Shown here piece by piece: positions 19,265-29,507 of a stretch of 64,000 nt of DNA. The stretch's first letter is position 1; every line of letters starts with the position of its first letter. Under the pieces are notes generated by a model, which did no database searches, was not told the origin of the DNA, and saw only the letters and a program-made list of their open reading frames with translations. Source of the DNA: Hirsutella rhossiliensis (lineage: Eukaryota > Ascomycota > Sordariomycetes > Hypocreales > Ophiocordycipitaceae); NCBI RefSeq assembly GCF_020360975.1, contig NW_025408677.1, positions 496,001 through 560,000 on the forward strand, given 5' to 3'. Made by a program: the position numbers and the translations under genes.

Positions 19265-22096
19265 CAGTGTGTCCATCAACCAAGTAAAGCAGAAAATGAC
19301 ACCCTTACTTGACTTGGTTGAAGGATCCGTTTACTCGACTTGGTTTACTCGAAGAAATGGCTGTGCTTTACTTGGTTGGTTGACATTACTTGACTCCGGG
19401 AGCCGATTTGCTTGACTCCGGGAGCCGATTTGCTTGAGTGATCTCTATATCTTGTCCGCCTGTGACCTTGGGACGAGGGGAAAAAAAGTGCTCCTCGAGC
19501 ATGACTACGATAGCATGCCAGATCGAAGTAGGTGCTTTTGGCATTCGATAGCTGCCACGGTGTTGGAGCTGAGGCGATTCCGCTCATCCGTGATGACCTT
19601 TTGGTCTGAGAAAACCCGCTCACATTCAGCACTCATTGCTGGACAAGTGAACAAGTCGAAAGCCATTTGCGACAGAACTGGGTAGTCTGCCGCATGACAG
19701 ATCCACCATTGCAAGGGATCTTCGACTTCCGAATCAGCCTTGTTATTCCTAGCCATGAACTCGTCGAGCTCAGAAGTTAGTCTCGCTCTTTTCCTCCTTC
19801 CCTTGCCGGACGCCGCAAGCTCAGCCAGCATCTGTCGGCGTTTGCGAGCTTCCTGGAGTGGGTCAAGGGCGACGAGATCATCGCCAGCCTTATCAGCGAC
19901 GACTTCTCCTAGGGCCAGCGACGAAGCCTCCTCATGGTCCGCAGCGTCCGCTTCCATGTATGCGTCTTCGTATTCTGCGAAAACTTCTTGAACCACGCTC
20001 TTTGCCTCACTGATCCACTGCTTGTTGTGACTCCACTCAAGTTCGAAGTAAGCAAACTTATTCGCCGGATGCAATGCGACAGCGCACCGATAAGCTGGGG
20101 TGGCATCGGTAAGGCCAAAGTACTCTTCTAGCTTGATGCGAGCAGCATCGATTGCGTGGGAATAATACGTTGAAACCACGTCGGGATGGTCATCGGCAAA
20201 TCTTCCGGCCTCTTGGAGCTTTTGAAGAGGACATCGAATGATTCAATTGTTTCATGAAGGAGCCATGTGATCCTTCCAGGCCAGCTTTATTGGCTCGGCC
20301 CTCCATGCGTTTTGTCAGATCTTTGAAAGGCTTCAAGATGTCGAGAAAATGGTGCAAGTCAATCCAATCTTGTAGGGTTAGTACGTCTTGCGAAATGTCG
20401 TACCCTACGCCACCGTAGCAATAGTTGAGGAAGAACAGATCAATCGCATGACGGAGCTTGACCGCCCTCTGAATCATTGCATATGCAGAGTTCCAGCGGA
20501 TTCCGCCGTCGACCAGGACTCTAGTGTAGAGCAGTTCAATGCTGCCTTCCTCGTAAGCCTGCAAAATATACCGTTTCAGCTGTTCCGCCTTTGGTCACTT
20601 CTGTTTACCCAAACACAGAAATTGTGAAGTTTACTGACGAAGCTATGCTTTCTCCAGATTTCAAAACGCTCCACTTCAGACGCGCCGCAAAGCTGTTTCT
20701 CCAACTTGCCGACACCCTGCCCAAAGAGAAGGGCTTTGACGATTAGGTTGAGCATATGGCCGACGCAGCGCAGGCGACTCTGAGGCTTGATGACAGGATA
20801 GCGCTTCGCCAGCTCTCGAATGCAAGTGTCGTTACTACTTGCGTTGTCCATCATGAAGAAACCAACGTTCTGACCGATCTCGTATGACCCCATGACCGCT
20901 GCAAGGACTTTGGCGATATTCTCGCCAGTGTGGGGGCCCTTCAAAACTGGCAAATCCAGCAAAGCCGTTTGCAGCTTGTATGCAGCGTCTAGAAAGTGAG
21001 AAACTATAGCCAAATAGTTGGTACCTTCTTCAGATGTCCAAGCATCTGTCGAGACGTGGATCTTGCTTTTGGACAGGCGGAGCTGTTCTTTCAGCCAGGC
21101 GCGCCTGCCGTTGTCACCGAACCATTTTTCGCTGACCCAACTGCTCAGCGCTGACGGGCTTTTCGGCAAAACTTTGTCGATGTCTTCCAGGCACAATGCA
21201 AATATTTCATTTGTTCGTCGGTGAGTCGCTTGGCGGAAAGTCAAATCAAGATCAATGACCCAGTCGGCAAAATGACTTCGAAACTGGAGGTCATTGAACA
21301 CCATGCGTCGGCTCCCCAAGTACGACGCGGCCTTGGTGGCTCCTTGAGAGATACTGAAGGGGTCGGACCCTGCCACTTTGTAACCGAACTCGGCAAGTTT
21401 GTGGTGGTGCCTAAGGTGATAGATGATGCTCGTCGTACTCTCGCTGGCAAAGAGCGCTGTGTCGTGACGTCCGCTCACATGGCAATATTTGCAGAGCCAG
21501 TACTTGTTGTCGCCGTCTGTCGTGAGTTGCGCACCGTGTTTGTAGATTATCGATGGTTGCGCCTTCGAGTTCATTGCGCGCTTGTGAGGCTGACGATATC
21601 GTATGGTGGCCAACTGGTGGCCAACGGTTTTCTGTCGTAACGAATCTTCTCCCAAGATATAGGGAAAACGCATTGCGATGCCTTTGGCAAGTCCCTTTCA
21701 TGGGAGATGCTTGGCTCGTCGGGGACCGACTGGGAAGGCGTCTTGGGAGGCGTGACGTGCCGAGATGATTGCAAGGATCGAAAGCTGAGTGAGAGGGCAT
21801 TGCTGGCTTCCTCAGCGTTGAACAGTTTCTGCAGGATGTTGATGAATCAGGCACGAAGAAAGTAACTGTAATCACCAAGCTCAATCGGCGAGAGGAAAGG
21901 GGTTCGTCCACTTTCATGACATGGGTATCACGAAATTGCCTGAAATCAACGCTAGTCAGGTAACTCGGAGTAAACCCGAGTAATGCAGAAAGCTTTACTT
22001 TTGCTTGGTCGGAGAGATCGTTACTCGTGATTGACTGTTATGTAATCAACCAACTTCAAGCAACCAAGTCAAGTTACTTGATTGATGGACACACTG
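19265..22096 (-). mobile_element. hAT DNA transposon, 2832 bp, in the LTR of A
   Basis: Terminal inverted repeats start CAGTGTGTCCATCAAYCAAG at both ends, with one mismatch in about 22 bp. A perfect 8-bp duplication GATACAAC occurs at 19257-19264 and 22097-22104. The 8-bp duplication and the C-terminal hATC motif of its protein identify hAT. Subterminal repeats are visible: a 22-bp unit (gactccgggagccgatttgc...) twice in tandem at 19392-19435, and several copies of TTACTTGACTTGG-like sequence, probably transposase-binding sites (inference). Confidence 0.95.
19505..21673 (-). pseudogene. hAT transposase, frameshifted
   Basis: Minus-strand pieces in order: an N-terminal BED-like zinc finger (WLCKYCHVSG...HLRHHH); a catalytic region with KIHVSTDAWTSEEGTNYLAI (first Asp), FFMMDNASSNDTCIRELA (second Asp) and RCVGHMLNLIVKALLFG; a middle region (FLDILKPFKDLTKRMEG); and the hATC dimerisation domain (PLQWWICHAADYPVLSQMA, CPAMSAECERVFSDQK). 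Frames change at about 20570 and 20185, the second within a short gap; one could be an unrecognised intron. It is most similar to the fragment at 24683-25411. Confidence 0.88.
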
Positions 22097-22104
22097 GATA
22101 CAAC

Positions 22105-22264
22105 TAACTAGTCCCTATGCTGTTTACTATCAAGATAGAAAAGAAAGAAAGAAAGAAAGAGAATCTACTACATAAGAGCATAACGGCATTTTATAGCTTC
22201 GAGCCAATGGAAGGTTCTAGAAGCTAGGCGGCGCAGCCGCCGTTAAAGCGGCTTGCCCGTTACA
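22105..22264 (-). repeat. 5' LTR of chromovirus A, outer 160 bp
   Basis: Completes the LTR interrupted at 19264; ends CCCGTTACA. Contains ACTATCAAGAT near 22128 (complement of the PBS) and the TATA box. Differs from the 3' LTR at about four positions. Confidence 0.92.
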
Positions 22265-22380
22265 AATAGCGGAGTTAAACTCTTAGGCGGTTAGAGAGTT
22301 AGAGCTAAAACTTAGAGATAAATTAAGCACCGCGGTCGGAGATAATATTATCGGGTATACTATAGAGGCAATCAAGGCAT

Positions 22381-22427
22381 CCTTTCGTTCCTCACCTCAA
22401 GGCATCCTTTCGTTCCTCAAGGCATCA
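22381..22427. repeat. Hairpin-repeat arms, copy H2 (two direct copies)
   Basis: CCTTTCGTTCCTCACCTCAAGGCA followed directly by CCTTTCGTTCCTCAAGGCA, in the same orientation, within the 300-bp gap between chromovirus A and the CAP gene. The first copy has a short internal duplication. No inner hairpin is present. Nothing else is recognised in 22265-22563. Confidence 0.7.
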
Positions 22428-22563
22428 AGTGGCGCGAGCTCTTGATCGTGTGGATCTTGATCTCGGCTCCGCTCTCGACCCCCACGGGCCTAGCCAACGA
22501 CACGAACGGACAAGGCCTAGGCCCTAAACGGCTCACCATGCGCTCGAATCACCGGGCATCATC

Positions 22564-23685
22564 CTAGACAGTGACCATCTTCTCGCCCAGGGGGTTGAGG
22601 ACATTGCTGCCGTACTTGTCGCCGATGTTGCCTGTAATCATCGCGTCAGTACACATCGAACCAAATTTCGAAGGCGAGGGAGAAGTACTTACCTTGAGGG
22701 TTGTAGTTGCAGACCGTGTACCAAGAGTCGAAGGGCGACACAGTGCCAGCGGCGCATTTGACGGTGGCGCATCCAACCTTGGTAGTGTCCTTCCAGACCA
22801 ACTGGGTAAAATGAGCCAATCCCCCCGAGGAGCTCGAGGGAGGCTTGTCCTGGCCATAGAACTGCCAGTTGGCCATCTCGCTGTTGTACCACTGCATGGT
22901 GACAGCGGAAGCAGCAGTCTTGACTTTGATGCTGTCAATGTCGCCGCTACCCGCAAAGGCGAGGTTCTGGCCGTAGCCGCCGCCGCCTTGCTTCCTACCA
23001 GGGAGTCAGTCTTAGCACCGTAACAAAGTGTCTGCAGTTTCTGAAGAGTGGTGTCTTACATATCATGCTGGAAGATGCAGCTCTTGGCTGTTTTCTCGGC
23101 GTACTGAGCCAGAGTGTTGTCCCATGCCAGGTCAGAGGCAGAATGGTTGTGGCGGTGGATGTTGTGCTGCTCGAGCATCGTCTGCTTGTAGTCGCCAAAG
23201 TTGTCAGTGGGAGGCTGTGAGCCGGCGCCGGGCTGCGAGGTCGGCGGAGTTGGCTTAGGAGGGGGAGGAGCCTGCTTGGTGGGCCTTGGCTTGTTGATTC
23301 GAGGCAGTGGAGGAGAACCAGGGTTGGTCTGGCCGTCCCGACAACCAACAGGATTGGCCGGGCCGACCTTAGTGGGAGGAGCGGTCTCGACTTCGACAGC
23401 CGGAATGTTGGTCCGGTTGCTGAGTGGCACGGGTACCAGCTCAACCGGCTGTGCGTCCACTGAACTGCCCGGGGAAGGCTTCCAGCCGTTTTTGACGGCC
23501 TTTTTGTGCGGCAAATTGTGCCATTCGGAGCTACCCATCTCCTGGGATGGGCCATTCCACTTGAGCCGGTCCACCTCGCCTTTGGAAGGAGCCGAGTACG
23601 TGATGTTTTGTTTGGACACCGCCTCTCCAAGAGGCAAGGCCGCAATGGGTGGCAGCGCCACGCTAAGGAGCATAATCAATCGCAT
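22564..23685 (-). CDS. Secreted CAP/SCP (PR-1-like) protein, three exons
   Basis: Exons 23685-23060, 22994-22693 and 22631-22564 (minus strand) give 331 residues. Introns of 65 and 61 bp have GTAAG donors and CAG/TAG acceptors and keep the frame (HDM|KQGGGGYGQN, NYNPQ|GNIGDKYG). A signal peptide (about residues 1-16, MRLIMLLSVALPPIAAL) is followed by a Pro-rich linker. The CAP domain has QHNIHRHNHSASDLAWD, the signature GGLAHFTQLVWKDT with its His, and YTVCNYNPQGN. Fungal members of this family are secreted and some bind sterols or lipids (family knowledge). The gene looks intact, an island between chromovirus A and hAT debris. Confidence 0.93.
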
Positions 23686-24682
23686 CTTTGCGGATGATCA
23701 AATAAGTGTCCAAGCAAACAATGAACGGACAAAATGAACAAAAGACAAGGAGTATAATAGTTGGACAACTACGAGGAAAGAAATGATGAAATTCAGCGCA
23801 GTGGCTTTGTACAGTTGGACAAATTCCCCAATGGAAATGGAAGAGGGAATGAAGCTCTCTTATCACCAATCAGGTCGGTCCAGTGATTGTTGGTCGGTTT
23901 GCCGCAAGGTCTTGGTGGGCAAACACACGGCTCCGCACGGTTCATTTCAAAATACCATCTCCGTGATTCGTTCTCGTTCGATGCATTCTAGAAGCTTTGC
24001 AACTTCATCTCCAGGGGTAACTTTAATATGGAGAGGAAATAGGCCGCTATTGGCCGAGGTACCAAGCCAGCTCAACAGGCGCGAGGATGCGGGTGGGAGG
24101 GAGGGATGGGCTTGTAGGAAATCTGGGCTGCCAATCCTAGATGGAGTTGCTCTCTCAGCTGCCTTGGACAGGAAATTACCGCAGCAGACATTGCGTACGC
24201 GGGCGAGTGGGCTGGATTGCCGATTCGTGGAATGCTCCCCACATAAGTAGGGGAAAATTTCAGGAGAGTTCGTTTCTGACTGGTCCCATCCCAGGTATTC
24301 GGGGGGGCAGGAGCAAGGGGGGAGCCTAGAGGTCCCTTGCTAGTCAACCCCCCGAGTACACTCTGATCATGTTGAGTCCACCTGCATGGTGTAAATATCA
24401 TCTGAAACTCGCTTCTATCTTGTAGATTAAGGACGGGACGAAAGCTTGGCATGTGATTCCAAGAACTCATAGCGTACCTCCGCAGTCATTACTCGTGCGT
24501 GCGGGAACGCTGCTGGGTCGAAAGCCCCATCGGCCGGGGCCCGTTTCAAGTGGCACCGATATCATGTCCTGGCGGGCGGTTAATAAGGCCCAAATGTTAT
24601 TATGTTCATGCAACTCAGTTGGACTTTTGCTCTCATTGGAGGCTTCCTTCGGGCCAGAGCAGCTGATGAGTGAGGGGCAGTG
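23686..24682. other. Intergenic: CAP promoter side, no gene seen
   Basis: Upstream region of the CAP gene. No ORF with recognisable features; GC content is mixed and there are short C- and G-runs near 24300-24350. It ends at the left border of the hAT fragment. Confidence 0.4.
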
Positions 24683-25411
24683 CGCAATAAGGCAGCGGCG
24701 TCCAATGACTCCAATCCGTTCACCGTGGGCAAGGCCAAAGGAACAACAAACCCCACATCATATCACAGGGGCCGGCGCCTGGTATTCAACGACCTGCAAT
24801 TTAAAGACGACTTTACCGACTGGGTGATCGATCTTGATCTCACCTTTCGTCAAGCAACCCATCAACGCACCCATGAGATATTTACCAACTACCTGGAAGA
24901 CATCGACAAGATTCTGCCTAAAAGTCCGTCAACTCTTAGTAGCTGGGTTAAAGAGAAATGGGTTGGTGATGCTGGGAGACGTGCTTGGCTAAGGGAAAAG
25001 CTCCATCTCGCCATAAGCAAGATTCACGTCTCGACAGATGCGTGGACATCTGAGGAAGGGACAAACGATCTAGCTGTTGTTGCTCACTTCTTGGACGAAG
25101 GACATAAGATACAAACATCGCTTCTGGATCTTCCCCCTCTGAAAGGCCCTCACTCCGGCGAGAATATTGCCAAGGTGCTGTCAACAGCTATCGACTTCTA
25201 CGATATCTCCCAAGACATTGGCTTCTTTATGATGGACAACGCTAGCAATAATGACACATGCATTCAGGAGCTAGCAAAGCAGTACCCTACAATCAACCGT
25301 CAGAGTCGCCTTCGGTGCGTCGGTCACATGCTGAATCTCATAGCCAAAGCTCTCCTCTTTGGGCGGGGCGTTAGAAAGCTGGAGAAACGGCTCCGCGGCG
25401 CATCTGATGTC
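24683..25411 (+). pseudogene. hAT transposase fragment
   Basis: The plus strand encodes RRLVFNDLQFKDDFTDWVID, then KIHVSTDAWTSEEGTNDLAV, FFMMDNASNNDTCIQELA and RCVGHMLNLIAKALLFG. It parallels the transposase at 19505-21673 with many substitutions and has both catalytic Asp regions. It lacks the zinc finger and the hATC domain and stops abruptly at about 25411, where a minus-strand Tc1/pogo-type fragment begins. No terminal repeats are seen, so it is an immobile relic. Confidence 0.88.
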
Positions 25412-25729
25412 CAGGGCGGCTGCCTCGACCTGTGACTTAGTCGCTGGAAAGCCACTGCGTTGTAGCCAAATCACATAGGCGGCGATAGCATCGTCTTCTT
25501 CCTCTGTGATAAGCCTTGGCCGCCCAGAGCCTCGAATGCGGCCTTGGTATCGTTGAACACCCTTCTGGACCGTGGATTTGGGCACACTGAAGATTTGGGC
25601 TGCCTGGCGTATAGAGACGGCCTTTGGGGGCGGCCCGCGGGTCTGTCGGCGTCGATCCTGTGCGAGGTCATTGCGAGACTCAATAACTAGCTTCACAGCC
25701 CTTGACGCGGCGGTTGACTCGAACATCAT
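25411..25729 (-). pseudogene. Tc1/mariner (pogo-type) transposase, N-terminal fragment
   Basis: The minus strand starts MMFESTAASRAVKLVIES and has a helix-turn-helix of the psq/CENP-B type (VSIRQAAQIFSVPKSTVQKG), a GRPRLITEEEDDAIAAYV segment (AT-hook-like GRPR followed by the second helical domain), and GFPATKSQVEAAA. These are N-terminal DNA-binding features of pogo/Fot-like transposases. The DDE catalytic part is missing because the sequence changes into the hAT fragment at 25411. Confidence 0.8.
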
Positions 25730-25865
25730 AGGTTAGGACAGTGAAACACGTCTTGAGCATCACGCGTTCTCGTGTTTTGGTGGGAAAACACACTAACTAC
25801 GAGGGAGCTACGATAGTGGGGTGGTGGCCACGCGTCCACACCTTTTGGGGCTGTCCACGCTTTTT

Positions 25866-25899
25866 GCAGCCAACTAAGGGGCTCCCCTTAGTTGGCTGC
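25866..25899. repeat. Perfect 34-bp palindrome
   Basis: Arms GCAGCCAACTAAGGGG and its exact complement are separated by CT. It can form a 16-bp stem with a 2-base loop. It lies between the pogo fragment and the hairpin-repeat copies at 25924 and 25993. Confidence 0.85.
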
Positions 25900-25923
25900 C
25901 AGAGGCCCCGCCAACGGGTAAGT

Positions 25924-26026
25924 CCTTTCGTTCCTCAAGGCATTTCGAGGGGGAAAAAGTCTGGCGGGGGTGGGCCGGGCGCGGGGCATAATCCTTTCGT
26001 TCCTCAAGGCATCGTTCCTCAAGGCA
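25924..26026. repeat. Hairpin-repeat arms, copies H3 and H4
   Basis: Exact CCTTTCGTTCCTCAAGGCA at 25924-25942 and 25993-26011, plus a partial third arm (CGTTCCTCAAGGCA) at 26013-26026, all in the same orientation. Confidence 0.8.
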
Positions 26027-26815
26027 AAGTGGTGCCCACCTTTGGGGGGGTTGACTTAATCCGATTACTGATGGTAGGCACCTATGTGCCTACAGATACG
26101 CATGCGCACAAGCTGTAGGCTGAGTCACAGTCACGACAGGTAGGGTAACCGGTGATGACTTCAATTGTAACTAACTAGGGAAGAGGAAGCTATTCACAAG
26201 AAACGGAATGTGCACCCGGTAATGGGGGCATGCAGCCGGGGCTGCGTGCCCTGATCGCGGGGTAGGGTGTCACGTGGGAGTCGTGCATGAACCGTGATGG
26301 TATCCCGATTGCACGGGTTACTCAGCAGGTTAGTATTCCAACAATTACCGGATTATTTACCGGTCAGCCTGCCCCTGGACCAGTGACACGACTGTGGGCC
26401 TTCTGCACAGCCTCCACCCTTGATTCTTACTAGACACACTAGGACGATTTTCATGCCAAGAACATTTTATACAAGCAAGACGCGGCTCAGCTCGTCCAGC
26501 ATTGCCACACGTGTGTTTATGCGGTGCCGGCGGAGTCGCCTATGGAAGCCGTAACTCTGTGTATAGGAACTTTTGCGGCCAGGCGCAGTCATATATATAT
26601 GTTGACGTGCTGGACTGCGCCCAGGCCCTGCCGTCTCCCTCAAAGAGGCAACTCCCGCTCGGCAACCAGCTAAGTTCAATTGCCAAAACTTCTATTATTC
26701 ATATATTTATGTAGAACATCAAGGTCGTTCACAAGCGCGAATATTATTATCTTATACCCAACTCCTCCGAGGTACGCCAACTTATAAGTAGGACCTTTGC
26801 AAACATCTACCCAAC
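26027..26815. promoter_or_regulatory. Upstream region of the amidase gene
   Basis: No ORF of interest. A TATA-like TTATAAGT lies at about 26780, some 35 bp before the amidase ATG. The region also holds short direct repeats (gtaggcac/tgtgcctac near 26070-26095). The specific regulation is unknown. Confidence 0.35.
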
Positions 26816-28467
26816 ATGCGAGCTTCCATATTAGCAAGCCAGGTTATCTACATTGCTTACACAACTCTCTCGGTATATGCAGCACCGCCAGATGCCTCAA
26901 GCAAGTTTCCCCCACTTCTGGATGCAACGCTCGACCAGCTTCGGCAGGGGCTCGACGGCGGTGCATTTACAAGCGTCGACCTCGTCAACGCCTACGTCGC
27001 CCGCATTAACGAGGTGAATTCTGCGCTCCGTCCCGTTGCCGAGATCAACCCCGAGGCTCTTGCCATCGCCACGCAGCTCGACTCAGAGAGACGCAGCAAC
27101 GGACAGGCCACAGCCTCGAAGCCTCTTCACGGCATCCCCATCCTCATCAAAGACAACATCGCAACTTGCGACTTGATGAACAACACAGCTGGCTCGTACG
27201 CGCTGCTTGGAGCCAAAGTGCCTGAGGACAGCACCGTAGCTGCAAAGTTGCGCAAAGCAGGTGCCATAATCTTGGGGAAAGCAAACCTATCACAGTGGGC
27301 GAATCACCGAAGCCTCAACACGTCAAATGGCTGGTCAGCTTATGGCGGACAGACTGTCGCCGCCTACTACCCAGGCCAGGACCCGTCGGGCTCGTCTTCG
27401 GGTAGCGGCGTCGCTTCCTCCATTGGCCTGGCATGGGCATCTCTGGGCACCGAAACCGATGGGTCTATCCTATCGCCCGCTCAGATTAGCAACATAGTCG
27501 GAATAAAGCCATCGGTTGGTCTGACTTCGCGCTACTTGGTAATCCCTATTTCAGAGCATCAAGATACGATCGGTCCTATGGCAAGAACCGTCAAAGATGC
27601 GGCCCATCTCCTTTCAGCAATCGCAGGACCGGACGGCAAGGATAACTACACCTCTGCATTTCCCTTCCGCAGTGTTCCGGATTACGCCAAAGCCTGTACC
27701 AATGATGGTCTCAAGGGGAAGCGCCTCGGAATCCCTCGGAAACTCACAGACGGAAACGGGACGGATCCAACAGCGGCCGCTTTCCAGTCGGCCCTAAAGG
27801 TATTGCGCGAGGCTGGCGCTGAGATTGTCGACAACTTGACGTTTCCTGGCCTTGATGTTCTCAATGAGAAGTACCCTAACGCTGAGGATGTGGTACTCCG
27901 TACCGACTTCGTCTCTAACCTCAAAGAGTATCTGTCACATTTGGTCTCAAATCCTAATAATATCACGTCCCTCGAGGACTTGCAAGCATTTACGCAAGCC
28001 TCTCCCAAGGAATATTGGCCAGAGCGCGATACTGGCATTTGGAATGAGACGCTGGCCCGAGGCTTGAACAAAACCTCTCCTGAGGCCTATAGCAACGAGA
28101 CGACTATACGCTATCTAGCGGGCCAACTCGGGTTGACGGGCGCACTCAAGAACTATACTCTTGACGCAATTGTGCTCCCTACCGACTTCATCATCAACGT
28201 TGCTGCTCTTCTGGGTACCCCGGTTGTGACGGTTCCTCTAGGAAAGATGCCAGCCAACACATCATTTACCAAGAATTCGGTTGGAAACTTGAATGAAACG
28301 GGACCGAACAAGCCGTTCGGGATTGGGTTCGCGGGCGACAAGTGGACCGAGGAAGCGCTAATTGGAATGGCGTATGCCTTTGAGCAGAGGATGCAGGTTC
28401 GGACGACCATCAAGCTGTTTATCCAGCCTCGAACGGAGCTGAAGGATGTCGTGAAGAAGCAATAAGA
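26816..28467 (+). CDS. Secreted amidase (amidase-signature family)
   Basis: Single-exon gene of 549 residues with a signal peptide (about 1-22, ending SVYA|APP). Amidase-signature features: Lys112 in GIPILIKDNIATC, the Ser-rich loop DPSGSSSGSGVASS with the likely cis-Ser at 194, and nucleophile Ser217 in GTETDGSI, forming the Ser-cisSer-Lys triad. Several Asn-X-Ser/Thr sites (NNTAG, NLTF, NETL, NKTS) fit secretion. The family hydrolyses amides; the substrate here is unknown. Length and motifs are normal for fungal extracellular amidases, and no break is seen. Start chosen as the first ATG giving a signal peptide. Confidence 0.95.
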
Positions 28468-28670
28468 AAACACCGTAGTTGGAATAAGTTGTTATCCGAA
28501 CAAAGGTACTACGAAGCATTATCGGTAGCCGATCACATGGCGTTATAGCCAGTTTACTGTACCTAGTTCAAGATTTTCATGACCTATCTCCCCAAGCCCG
28601 TGACAGAAAAACAGAGACCTCAAAATAAAAACACATATATCATTAGAGTAAAGCTCAATATATATGTACC

Positions 28671-28964
28671 TGTTGGTGGAACGTTATGCCAATACACATC
28701 GGAATAAGAAGGGGGTCATACACGAAGGTTCAAGATGCATGTTCTATGTCTAAAGGGGCAGTCTGAAGGGGCTATTTATACAGGAGGTCTTAGGGACTTC
28801 TGGGGACCTCCTGAGTAATGGGCTCTACCCACGCATACGTGGCTGTGCTCACGCATAAAGGGGTTGCCTTCCTTACTCAGGGAGTCCTCATGCGTTCCTG
28901 CTACATGGGCCAGGAATCCCTTCTCCGGGTCCCTCCCTAACAGGGCTACCCTGGTCCACCGACA
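28671..28964 (+). mobile_element. Solo LTR, 294 bp
   Basis: Starts TGTTGGTGGA and ends TCCACCGACA (inverted ends), flanked by perfect GTACC duplications at 28666-28670 and 28965-28969. A TATTTATAC promoter-like box at about 28775 suggests plus orientation. The family differs from A, B and the copia element; no internal sequence is present in the window. Confidence 0.9.
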
Positions 28965-29078
28965 GTACCTAATAACGGCCTTTATAGGGCCCGACTAACC
29001 AGCAAACCCCTCTGACTAGAGAGCAAACTTAAAGTGGAGAAGGTGTGGCTTGTCAAGACGCAGCGCCGATACCGCACA

Positions 29079-29125
29079 CAGGAGACCGGCCCTGCGGGGC
29101 CGCCAATGCCTTGAGGAACGAAAGG
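29079..29125. repeat. Hairpin repeat, copy H5 (half unit)
   Basis: Inner part CAGGAGACCGGCCC...GGGGCCGCCAA followed by the right arm TGCCTTGAGGAACGAAAGG. The left arm is missing. Confidence 0.75.
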
Positions 29126-29217
29126 AGAGGAAAGGAGAAGTGGCGCACAGGTGGCGCAAGAGGAGCACGGATCGCTTGGTGGTCTGTGCGTCCAGGGGAA
29201 GGGGGCGGAAGGAAGAG

Positions 29218-29283
29218 CCTTTCGTTCCTCAAGGCACAGGAGACCGGCCCCTTGCAGGGTCCGCCAATGCCTTGAGGAACGGG
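29218..29283. repeat. Hairpin repeat, copy H6 (complete)
   Basis: Left arm CCTTTCGTTCCTCAAGGCA, inner CAGGAGACCGGCCCC...GGGTCCGCCAA with its own stem, right arm TGCCTTGAGGAACGGG. This is the reference copy for the ~66-bp unit. The stretch 28965-29507 holds nothing else that I recognise. Confidence 0.85.
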
Positions 29284-29507
29284 ACTGAATTTGGTTCCAC
29301 ACTGGCAGGTCTGCTGAGACGATGAGGCTTGCTCCCGGTAGTGTGGCTGCTTGGACGCCATTTTACCCCGCCACAACAAGGTGGGTTGAGGGCGGGCGGG
29401 GTAAGAACGCGGAGGTAACTTGTAGGCCATCATCTCGAAGGGCAAAGGAGTCTGAACTGTTCGCGAATCATGCAGTAAAGTGTAACAGTTTGTTAAGAAT
29501 CGACTCA

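Larger units (their letters stand above)
7773..22264 (-). mobile_element. Chromovirus A (Ty3/gypsy), with four nested insertions
   Basis: Two 190-bp LTRs (3' LTR 7773-7961; 5' LTR 19235-22264, split by a hAT) bound gag, protease, reverse transcriptase, RNase H, integrase and a chromodomain on the minus strand. After removing the nested insertions (8813-9009, 9722-15718 and 19265-22104) about 5.46 kb remain, the length of chromovirus C at 51797-57256, which is the same family. The LTRs of A differ from each other at a few positions, whereas those of C look identical, so A is the older copy. No target-site duplication is seen (left flank cttcc, right flank aatag), which suggests recombination with another copy after insertion. 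Confidence 0.9.

Noticed and set aside
22646..23737. Other frames overlapping the CAP gene (e.g. 23201-23737 plus, 22995-23645 minus)
   Set aside because: They are shadows. The three-exon model has proper splice sites, a signal peptide and CAP signatures.
27682..28473. Minus-strand frames opposite the amidase gene (27682-28071, 28153-28473)
   Set aside because: Antisense shadows of a gene with a complete catalytic triad and signal peptide.
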